The notes beneath the pieces were generated by a model. The model saw nothing but the letters and a program-made list of their open reading frames with translations. It was not told where the DNA came from and searched no databases. From Thermoplasmata archaeon (lineage in GTDB: Archaea > Thermoplasmatota > Thermoplasmata > Thermoplasmatales > Thermoplasmataceae), in assembly GCA_021833045.1 (NCBI GenBank), contig JAKBGP010000160.1, forward strand, positions 1 through 5,294: a DNA stretch of 5,294 bases, in the 5' to 3' direction. The position numbers and the translations under genes were made by a program. Each line of letters begins with the position of its first letter. Within the stretch, counting starts at the first letter, position 1. Positions 1 through 5,294 of this stretch are shown piece by piece.

Positions 1-2
1 TA

Positions 3-1205
3 TTCAGAATTGCCGGAATAAAGACTGGAAACAACCTCACATCAATTGTAGCTGAACTTATTTATTTCCTGTATTCGGCAACTTATGGTTTCATGGCCCA
101 AGGAGGTAACTTCATGGTGTTCTTCGAAGGTTTTTTTCTGCTGGGGTATTTTCTATATCTTAAGAAGAGACCTTTGTCCTCATTTGTGGCCTTCATTTTT
201 GCTTCCATCAGTAATGTCTTTGCTCCAGGGCTTATTATTCTGTTCTTTCTAATCGACTTTGCTGCGAATAAATCATGGAAGCTCAATTTTCATGCTTCCG
301 CGATTAAAAGATCTTTCCAAAAGAGTATCCAAAGGATCAAAGATAGGGACATCAGGTGGAAATTGTTCCTGATACTGGCCATATTTATTCTTGAGCTATC
401 TCTGTCCCTGTTTTTCATTGAAAAATATGGTATTTCTGGACTGATCGGTTCTGCACGACTCTCCGCTGGTGGAACTTCTTCTGTCGCAACGAATGGTTCC
501 GTTGGTAATGTCTTATCCCGGGTGTTCCAGAACATAGGACTTTACAAGTTTAACGTTCTGAGTCAAATTTTTGCTCCGGTTCTTTATGTAACCCTTCTTA
601 CCCCTTACGCCTTGTTGATTTTTATGTTTGTAGGGGTGGCATGGTACTCCAATCAATCAGTATACTACGCTTCCCTTGACACACAATATTCATCGCTGTT
701 CGCTGCTTTCGTGTTTATTGGTTTTGTTCACTTCTTCAGGAAAAGAAATATTTCCGATAATGCGCAGAAAATTATTAAGAGAGTTCTAGTTTTAGTGTTA
801 GTATCGTCCCTGGTATCTTTCCTAGTGTATTCACCTTTCAACATGGAGAGCATTCAGAATGGTACCGTGTCAAAATACGTTGATGTGACCCCGTTTGACA
901 AGGATTTGACGCACGGACTGAGCCTTATTCCCAAAAATTCTAGCGTATTTATTCAAAATATCTTGCCCCAGATGATGAACAGGGAAGAGGTTTACATGTC
1001 TGGATACTATAATGGTCAACCCGTAGATTACGCGGTGATAATTCCATTTTCCTTTAGTTACTTATCGCAACATTACGGTGGATATAACTACACTTGGGCC
1101 ATGTTCTTTGAACACAACAGTTCTTATGGCCTTTATGAAAACATATCGGGTGCTCTGGTATATAAAATAAATTATTCCGGACCGCTTGTTTATGACGTGA
1201 ACTGA
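3..1205 (+). CDS. DUF2079-type multi-pass membrane protein, 5'-truncated by window edge
   Basis: The reading frame is open from the first complete codon at position 3 (400 codons visible). The first in-frame ATG (93) lies inside conserved sequence, so the true start is off the left edge. The protein is very hydrophobic. Helices are visible at about codons 13-30, 39-53, 60-84, 120-140, 187-213, 228-243 and 261-279, counted from position 3. A basic loop (RKRNISDNAQKIIKR) precedes the last helix, which puts the roughly 120-residue C-terminus outside by the positive-inside rule. The tail has SLIPKNSSVFIQN and NYSGPLVY, which I recognise from archaeal DUF2079 proteins (usually about 450-550 aa). 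DUF2079 proteins resemble GT-C glycosyltransferases but their function is unproven. The family's usual DFH-like motif after the first visible helix reads NFMVF here, without the histidine. A role as a lipid-sugar-dependent transferase is inferred from the gene neighbourhood. The tail carries six N-X-S/T sequons. Family assignment is fairly sure; the biochemical role is not. Confidence 0.72.
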   Translation, partial: FRIAGIKTGNNLTSIVAELIYFLYSATYGFMAQGGNFMVFFEGFFLLGYFLYLKKRPLSSFVAFIFASISNVFAPGLIILFFLIDFAANKSWKLNFHASAIKRSFQKSIQRIKDRDIRWKLFLILAIFILELSLSLFFIEKYGISGLIGSARLSAGGTSSVATNGSVGNVLSRVFQNIGLYKFNVLSQIFAPVLYVTLLTPYALLIFMFVGVAWYSNQSVYYASLDTQYSSLFAAFVFIGFVHFFRKRNISDNAQKIIKRVLVLVLVSSLVSFLVYSPFNMESIQNGTVSKYVDVTPFDKDLTHGLSLIPKNSSVFIQNILPQMMNREEVYMSGYYNGQPVDYAVIIPFSFSYLSQHYGGYNYTWAMFFEHNSSYGLYENISGALVYKINYSGPLVYDVN

Positions 1206-1267
1206 GTAGGGCAAGAGATCATATAAGAATGAACATCCGACCAAAAAGCCCTACTCCCAATTTTTTT
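1204..1267 (+). terminator. candidate hairpin plus T-tract terminator
   Basis: A perfect 9-bp inverted repeat pairs GAGTAGGGC (1204-1212, beginning inside the TGA stop of the membrane-protein gene) with GCCCTACTC (1248-1256). A run of seven T follows at 1261-1267. The loop is long (35 nt), so this is not a textbook intrinsic terminator. Archaeal termination depends mainly on the T-tract, and the position directly behind the gene fits. The stem could instead be a 3'-end stabilising structure or chance. Confidence 0.4.
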
Positions 1268-1301
1268 GACCTTATTTCAACAAAGTTTGATAGATTAGAG
1301 G

Positions 1302-1333
1302 ATAATATACGTCCCGTCAAGGTTATTATTAAA
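1302..1333 (+). promoter_or_regulatory. candidate archaeal TATA element(s) for the GT4 gene
   Basis: Two A/T-only stretches in the spacer could serve as TATA boxes. ATAATATA (1302-1309) would start transcription near 1332-1335 and leave a leader of about 25 nt that includes the GGTG ribosome-binding motif. TTATTAAA (1326-1333) is centred about 27 nt before the ATG and would give a leaderless mRNA. The first agrees better with the presence of a ribosome-binding motif. No clear purine BRE was seen for either, and in AT-rich DNA such strings are common. Confidence 0.3.
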
Positions 1334-1345
1334 TTAGTTATAAAC

Positions 1346-1349
1346 GGTG
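1346..1349 (+). promoter_or_regulatory. probable ribosome-binding site of the GT4 gene
   Basis: GGTG lies 7 nt before the ATG at 1357. It matches part of the archaeal anti-Shine-Dalgarno complement (GGAGGTGA), and GGTG cores are known in archaeal leadered genes. The match is only four bases long, so support is modest. Confidence 0.35.
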
Positions 1350-1356
1350 CACCAAC

Positions 1357-2439
1357 ATGCGTAATGTCGCGATAGTGGGCAGGGCAAATTCCTTCAAAAG
1401 TAACTATGGTCAAGGGATAGAAAGGTACAAATACGAACTGTCAAGTAGAATCTTGAGGATCAATGATAATGAAGTAACAATCAGAAAATCGGAGATAAGT
1501 TTTCCTCCCTCGCTTCCCAGAAATCGTACAATGTCAGGAGCTACTTTCCTGCTTGGCTCTTTTTTTTCCACTTTTGATGGTTTTTCGCTCGTTCATAATG
1601 TCGATCAACTTCCGTTATTGGCACCCTTTAGAGTTAAACAGAGTCTGTTTGTCCAAACTCTTTATGATTTTCAGGCTACTGAATTTCCAAACATGTTTAA
1701 CATAGAGAGCTCTTTAATCGGAAAAATAAAGAAAATTCTCTTTGTCAGAATGTCTAAGTTTCAAGAAACGTACAAGGATATATTTGATCATTATATCGCA
1801 ATTTCATCGTTAACGAGAGATGATGCTGTTGGCCGTGGATTTGATCCTTCAAAGATCTCTGTAATAAATTTGGGAATAGATGAGAGGTTTATTAACACTA
1901 AAATTACCCGTGAGAAAGACAAGAAAGTAGTAGGCTATGTGGGCACTTTTAGCACCAACAAAAATTTGCACTTTGCTCTCAGATCATTCTCGATGGTTGA
2001 TAATAAAGAAATCATGTTTAAAATTTGGGGAAAAAATCATGATTTCAAGAAATACAGAGATATTGATCCAAATCTCAAGGTTGACCCAAGGGTTAAGTTC
2101 ATGGGCTTTGCACCAGAGGAAAGATTGATTGAAATTTATGATGAATTTCGAGTTTTAGTCTTTCCAAGTCTTGTTGAGGGATTTGGCATTCCAATACTTG
2201 AGGCACAGGCGCGTGGTGTTCCGGTAATCATCCTGAAAAAGAGCAGGATTCCGAAGGAAGTGAGAAAATTCTGCATTGAGGTCGAGGATTACTCTGAGAT
2301 GGCAAACGCAATTGACGCCTATACGAACAGTCCTATATCTGATTCCAGAATGAAAGAAATGATTCAATATTCCAGAAGCTTCACGTGGAATGACACCACT
2401 CTTAAGACACTAAAACTGTACAAAAAATTATTAGAGTGA
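1357..2439 (+). CDS. GT4-family (GT-B fold) glycosyltransferase, family 1 Pfam type
   Basis: This is a complete 360-aa protein, a typical length for a retaining GT4 nucleotide-sugar glycosyltransferase. It has no membrane segment, so it should act on the cytoplasmic side on lipid-linked or soluble acceptors. The N-terminal Rossmann half opens with VAIVGRANS and a glycine loop NYGQGIERYKYEL (16-28) of the acceptor side. The C-terminal donor-binding half opens at GYVGTFSTNKN (193-203). It contains FMGFAPEERL (248-257) and the signature EGFGIPILE (274-282), whose E274 and E282 form the E-x7-E motif that contacts the donor sugar and ribose. ATG 1357 is the only reasonable start: an in-frame TAA stands at 1330-1332 with no other start codon between. 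It follows the DUF2079 gene after a 151-nt spacer with its own candidate promoter and converges on the minus-strand GT2 gene. Donor sugar and acceptor cannot be read from the sequence. Confidence 0.9.
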   Translation: MRNVAIVGRANSFKSNYGQGIERYKYELSSRILRINDNEVTIRKSEISFPPSLPRNRTMSGATFLLGSFFSTFDGFSLVHNVDQLPLLAPFRVKQSLFVQTLYDFQATEFPNMFNIESSLIGKIKKILFVRMSKFQETYKDIFDHYIAISSLTRDDAVGRGFDPSKISVINLGIDERFINTKITREKDKKVVGYVGTFSTNKNLHFALRSFSMVDNKEIMFKIWGKNHDFKKYRDIDPNLKVDPRVKFMGFAPEERLIEIYDEFRVLVFPSLVEGFGIPILEAQARGVPVIILKKSRIPKEVRKFCIEVEDYSEMANAIDAYTNSPISDSRMKEMIQYSRSFTWNDTTLKTLKLYKKLLE

Positions 2440-2555
2440 GCCAACATTGTGAAAAGATGTATTATTGACTCGTTCCAACTCTGAACTTCTGTACTCCTTC
2501 GGATTAAAGTATGATTATGCCTAGATACATATTATGCTAAGATCTTCCCTAATAA
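2440..2555. other. convergent intergenic spacer
   Basis: This spacer separates the stops of the plus-strand GT4 and minus-strand GT2 genes. I see no RNA gene, coding frame or strong hairpin here. It holds only short A/T runs and an imperfect 13-nt direct repeat, ATTATGCCTAGAT (2514-2526) and ATTATGCTAAGAT (2531-2543), with 11 of 13 matches. Neither gene has an obvious T-rich terminator in this stretch. Confidence 0.6.
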
Positions 2556-3647
2556 CTATGATTGTATGGTTGAATTTCGAGATCTAGACGAAAGAATGGA
2601 GTTAATCAACTTCAAGGCATAGGGTCTGAAAATATTGAGGATTGGTTCCGGTATCAGAATCGCTGGATACAAAGTTATCCAGCTAATTATGTTGTTTTTT
2701 GTATATTTGTAAAGTGTTTGTCTTTTAATTATGCTGGCAGATTTTTTTCGGAATCTATCATATAGGATGCTAATAGAGACCTCATAGAGATATTTCGAAA
2801 AGATAATTCCACCCGTGAAAACCCTATATCCGTATTTTTTGCATATTTTGGGTAAGTATATTGAGTAGAATTGAAGATGCACAATCAGCGTTCCATCTTC
2901 AGAATATTGACCTGCGGGATTATATTCTAAGTGTTTTTCAGTGTTTATCGTAGGTTCCGCGTTCCCTTGAGAGACCCATGGAAAGGGGAAAATCACCGAC
3001 CTTGGACATACACTTAACGTCTTCAGAAGCCAGAATGTCTGCACAAAATGTGTGCCAATGCCCTCTTCCAAATCTGGAACTGTGCGTAAATAATCATTGT
3101 TAAAAATAATGCATGACATAAAAGTTATCGCTCTAAGCGTGATAGTTCTCAGAAACCTATTCTTATCATTAAAATACTCGATCTTTGATGGTTCCTTGAT
3201 GATAAGACCCTCTTTAGTCTGGTTAAATTCTGGTGAGGCGGATCTGAACCCATTGATCATGATGATTGAACTGTTCTGGTTCCTCTGGATAGCATTAACA
3301 ATCCCACCCAGACTGTTTGGCAGCAAAATATCATCATCGCCGATAAGATATGTAAATTTACCTTTTGCCAATAATACGCATTTCAAGAAATTTTTGTCCG
3401 GGCCGCCGTTTTCATCGTTTTTATTGTATTTTATAAAACTGTACCTTGAGGAGAAACTCCTTACAACCTCAGCTGTCTCATCCGTTGAACAATTATCCGA
3501 TACAACCAATTCAATGCTTTCTCCAAATTTATCAACCTCTATTATCTGTGTTATAATGTTCTGTAAACTCCTCTTTAGGTACGCAGATCGGTTATAGGTG
3601 GGAACAGCAATGGTTAACAAAGGCCTATCTTGCCGGTTCTTCAGCAT
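2556..3647 (-). CDS. GT2-family glycosyltransferase, abequosyltransferase (RfbV/WbaV)-like
   Basis: This is a 363-aa GT-A-fold inverting glycosyltransferase. The nucleotide-sugar half starts at LTIAVPTYNRSAYL (11-24). It continues with ELVVSDNCSTDET (46-58), GGPDKNFLKC (81-90) and the metal/nucleotide DXD region LIGDDDILLPNSL (101-113). GGPDKNFL and the later EGIGTHFVQTFWLL (195-208) resemble GPDRNFL and the IGTSYPHVF segment I recall from Salmonella RfbV, which transfers abequose from CDP-abequose. That matches the CDP-glucose dehydratase gene just upstream, so a CDP-linked deoxysugar donor is a reasonable inference. There is no clear transmembrane helix, although the C-terminus (about 323-340) is hydrophobic and may touch the membrane. 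The ATG at 3647 overlaps the 3' end of rfbG by 23 nt, with only a weak GGAAT upstream. A TTG at codon 10 (3620), 4 nt after the rfbG stop, is an alternative start that keeps the whole domain. Family is firm; donor specificity is tentative. Confidence 0.88.
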   Translation of the reverse strand: MLKNRQDRPLLTIAVPTYNRSAYLKRSLQNIITQIIEVDKFGESIELVVSDNCSTDETAEVVRSFSSRYSFIKYNKNDENGGPDKNFLKCVLLAKGKFTYLIGDDDILLPNSLGGIVNAIQRNQNSSIIMINGFRSASPEFNQTKEGLIIKEPSKIEYFNDKNRFLRTITLRAITFMSCIIFNNDYLRTVPDLEEGIGTHFVQTFWLLKTLSVCPRSVIFPFPWVSQGNAEPTINTEKHLEYNPAGQYSEDGTLIVHLQFYSIYLPKICKKYGYRVFTGGIIFSKYLYEVSISILYDRFRKKSASIIKRQTLYKYTKNNIISWITLYPAILIPEPILNIFRPYALKLINSILSSRSRNSTIQS

Positions 3648-4713
3648 ACCTATTCCGTAGCTCCATGTATTCGAGAATCTGCTGATCTGTTACATCCGAG
3701 ATATCTTTACGGTTAGCCAGAAATTGTTTGTACCACTCAACTGTTTTTTCGATGGATTCCTCTATATTTAACACAGGATACCAACCAAGTTCCATCCTTG
3801 CTTTGCTAATATCAAGTTTCAGACGCTCTGATTCTCTGAACTTGGGTTCACCATCTAGCCTGTAACCGATGTCCTTTCCCCAAAATCTGACAAATGTTCT
3901 GTACAGTTCACTAACAGATATCTCCCTCTCAGGGAGCGGTCCCAAGTTCCAGTCGCCAGAAAACTTCAAGTTTTCCCACATTTTTGAAACCAGAACAAGC
4001 ATACCATAGATAGGTTCCAGTACATGTTGCCATGGGCGGACAGAATTGGGATTTCTAATTACCATCTTCTGATCGCTCGAAATGCTTTGTACAATGTCTG
4101 GGATAATTCTGTGCTTTCCCCAGTCGCCTCCTCCGATCACGTTGCCTGCCCTGACTGTGGAAACCCCGACTTCAGACTGCTCAAAAAAACTCTCCCTGAA
4201 TGAATTAACAGCTATGTCCTGACAGGATTTGCTGGCGCTGTATGGATCTCTTCCGCCTATGAAATCGTTCTCCCTATAGGGATAGGGCCATTCATTGTTC
4301 CTGTAAACTTTATCACTTGTCATTACAGTGATAACCTTTAATGAATCAACTTTTCTAAGAACATTGAGAACATTAACGGTACCTATGACGTTAGTTTCAA
4401 AAGTTTCAACTGGATTTGAATACGATTCCAGGACGATTGGCTGTGCTGCCAAATGGAAAACAATTTCTGGTTTGAATTTTGTTATAACACTATCGAGTGA
4501 TTTTATGTCTCTTACATCTCCTCTGTTATCTTCGATCTTTGAGGATATATCAAGTGCACTAAATGCGTTAGGAACTGTGGGTGGGTCTAATGAATACCCA
4601 CAAACCTCAGCCTGGAGCATTACAAGCCATTCAGATAACCAGGAACCAATAAATCCGGTATGACCGGTTATCAGCACCCTCTTATCTTTGAAAAAATTTC
4701 TTAAATTGAGCAA
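3625..4713 (-). CDS. rfbG: CDP-glucose 4,6-dehydratase
   Basis: This 362-aa protein, full length for the family, is a short-chain dehydrogenase/reductase of the extended type. It converts CDP-D-glucose to CDP-4-keto-6-deoxy-D-glucose with bound NAD+. The NAD-binding glycine motif is in ITGHTGFIGSW (15-25), the form typical of RfbG. The active-site triad region is MTSDKVY (131-137), with T132, D134 and K135. It is followed by YREND and GGRDPYSASK (153-162), where Y158 and K162 form the YxxxK pair. RAGNVIGGGDW (188-198), HRIIPD and RPWQHVLEP (226-234) are further RfbG hallmarks that separate it from dTDP-glucose dehydratases. The start is TTG at 4713: an in-frame stop lies 15 nt upstream with no ATG between, and a GAGAGGT ribosome-binding site is 6 nt before the TTG. 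It lies 4 nt after the transketolase gene and overlaps the GT2 gene. The product is the branch point for CDP-3,6-dideoxyhexoses and branched CDP-sugars. Confidence 0.95.
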   Translation of the reverse strand: MLNLRNFFKDKRVLITGHTGFIGSWLSEWLVMLQAEVCGYSLDPPTVPNAFSALDISSKIEDNRGDVRDIKSLDSVITKFKPEIVFHLAAQPIVLESYSNPVETFETNVIGTVNVLNVLRKVDSLKVITVMTSDKVYRNNEWPYPYRENDFIGGRDPYSASKSCQDIAVNSFRESFFEQSEVGVSTVRAGNVIGGGDWGKHRIIPDIVQSISSDQKMVIRNPNSVRPWQHVLEPIYGMLVLVSKMWENLKFSGDWNLGPLPEREISVSELYRTFVRFWGKDIGYRLDGEPKFRESERLKLDISKARMELGWYPVLNIEESIEKTVEWYKQFLANRKDISDVTDQQILEYMELRNRYAEEPAR

Positions 4714-4717
4714 ATTC

Positions 4718-5293
4718 TTACCTCTCTAGCTGCTTCTTTATTTTGTCAAGCATAAACGTGGGTTCCATACCGTACCTGTCAAGCATATACTCCCTTGTGC
4801 CAGATTCATGAACATATGGTTCCCCAACCCCGAATGGAATAACCTTAACTGAAATTCCATTCTTGGATAATGATTGAACAACGTTTGAGTAAATGCCGGT
4901 TTCTATAACGTGTTCCTCCAGTGTTACGATTAATTTTTTGTCAATTGCATTTCTGAGAAGCGACTGTTCATCAAAGGGCTTTATGGTATGATAATTCAAT
5001 ATTTGAGTGGAATGCCCCAAATCGTTGAGCATTTTGGCAACTTTCAAGGCGAGGCCAAGTATGCTACCGGTGGAGATGAAAAGTATGTCACTTCCGTTAC
5101 TTATTTCCAAAGCTGTTCCGATTTTTAATTTCTCATGTTTATCATGCAAAATAGGTTCACCGTTTCTTGATAGTCTCAGATAGACGGGACCTTCAACCTT
5201 GCTAACCTGTTGCATTAAGGATGAGACCTCTTTTGGGTCCGCCGGTGAGAGTATACTAATGTTTGGCAATGATTTGAGGATGCCATAGTCTTC
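4718..5293 (-). CDS. transketolase C-terminal subunit (split type), 5'-truncated by window edge
   Basis: This is the last 191 codons of a transketolase C-terminal subunit, a family usually about 310-320 aa long. The frame stays open to the window edge (first visible residues EDYGILKS). The in-frame TTG at 5269 is internal, because the EDYGILKSLPN...SPADP stretch aligns with the conserved family segment ahead of PADP. Visible parts are the end of the pyrimidine-binding domain, with SPADP (16-20) and GPVYLRLSR (35-43), and then the transketolase C domain. The latter carries STGS, an IKPFDEQ motif (104-110), VTLEEHVIETG (123-133) and HESGTREYMLDRYG (162-175). With its N-terminal partner, expected just upstream, it would form a ThDP enzyme that moves two-carbon ketol units. 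It is spaced 4 nt from rfbG, so it is in the same operon. It may be the pentose-phosphate enzyme or a dedicated sugar-branching paralogue; the visible part cannot decide. Confidence 0.9.
   Translation of the reverse strand, partial: EDYGILKSLPNISILSPADPKEVSSLMQQVSKVEGPVYLRLSRNGEPILHDKHEKLKIGTALEISNGSDILFISTGSILGLALKVAKMLNDLGHSTQILNYHTIKPFDEQSLLRNAIDKKLIVTLEEHVIETGIYSNVVQSLSKNGISVKVIPFGVGEPYVHESGTREYMLDRYGMEPTFMLDKIKKQLER
4720..4726 (-). promoter_or_regulatory. ribosome-binding site of rfbG, embedded in the transketolase gene end
   Basis: Read on the minus strand, GAGAGGT ends 6 nt before the TTG start at 4713. It overlaps the last two sense codons and the first base of the TAA stop of the upstream transketolase gene. 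The strong match to the 16S 3' end and the ideal spacing settle the otherwise uncertain TTG start. They imply translational coupling of the two genes. Confidence 0.75.
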
Positions 5294-5294
5294 A

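Noticed and set aside
93..95. ATG at 93 as start of the membrane-protein gene
   Set aside because: The frame is open to the window edge and the residues before this ATG form a conserved-looking membrane helix, so the gene begins further left.
290..535. An 81-codon minus-strand open frame, plus similar minus-strand frames at 83-286, 1062-1244 and 1219-1413
   Set aside because: They are antisense to the DUF2079 gene or the spacer, have no ribosome-binding site worth noting and show no domain.
1229..1375. A 48-codon plus-strand frame (begins MNIRPKSPTPNFF) across the spacer and into the GT4 start
   Set aside because: It has no ribosome-binding site, overlaps the candidate terminator and the first 19 nt of the GT4 gene, and resembles no family I know. 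A small real gene cannot be fully excluded, but support is too weak.
2539..2546. Palindrome AAGATCTT downstream of the GT2 gene
   Set aside because: An 8-bp palindrome is expected by chance at this length, and no T-tract or partner element accompanies it.
3097..3597. A 166-codon plus-strand open frame
   Set aside because: It lies wholly antisense to the well-supported GT2 domain, and its translation shows no recognisable motif.
4328..4663. A 111-codon plus-strand open frame
   Set aside because: It is antisense to the NAD-binding half of rfbG, whose motifs are intact. It is a shadow frame.
5267..5269. TTG at 5269 as start of a short transketolase-like protein
   Set aside because: The frame continues to the window edge with EDYGILKS, which fits the conserved family sequence. 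The gene is cut by the window, not naturally short.

Overview
The window looks like part of a surface-polysaccharide or glycan-assembly locus from an archaeon. It is moderately AT-rich (roughly 40% GC by eye). Arg is often encoded by AGA/AGG and Ile often by ATA. The transketolase appears as a separate C-terminal subunit, as is usual in archaea. The left-hand membrane protein has the archaeal DUF2079 type of C-terminus. Ribosome-binding sites are of the GAGGT/GGTG type. A Thermoplasmata-like euryarchaeon is my best guess, but this is an inference and a bacterium with a similar cluster is not excluded.

Layout: two genes on the plus strand face three genes on the minus strand. Plus strand: positions 3-1205 hold the 3' part of a multi-pass DUF2079-type membrane protein whose start lies left of the window. 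A 151-nt spacer follows, with a candidate hairpin/T-tract terminator and a candidate TATA element. Then comes a complete GT4-family glycosyltransferase (1357-2439). A 116-nt convergent spacer (2440-2555) separates it from the minus-strand genes. Minus strand, read from the right edge leftwards: the C-terminal subunit of a split transketolase (5' end beyond the right edge, stop at 4718), CDP-glucose 4,6-dehydratase (rfbG, 4713-3625, TTG start) and a GT2 glycosyltransferase resembling the abequosyltransferase RfbV/WbaV group (3647-2556). The three are packed with a 4-nt gap and a 23-nt overlap, so they are almost certainly one operon.

Working together: RfbG commits CDP-glucose to CDP-4-keto-6-deoxyglucose, the branch point for CDP-linked 3,6-dideoxy and branched sugars. 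The downstream GT2 is a natural candidate to transfer the finished CDP-sugar. The transketolase half could be the housekeeping pentose-phosphate enzyme, but its tight coupling to rfbG suggests a role in building the sugar, such as adding a two-carbon ketol branch. The GT4 and the DUF2079 protein would contribute to glycan elongation on the cytoplasmic side and to lipid-linked or membrane steps.

The most interesting points are the transketolase-RfbG-RfbV-like trio, and the dense run of N-glycosylation sequons in the predicted external tail of the DUF2079 protein. I see no RNA genes, CRISPR arrays, insertion sequences or other mobile elements.
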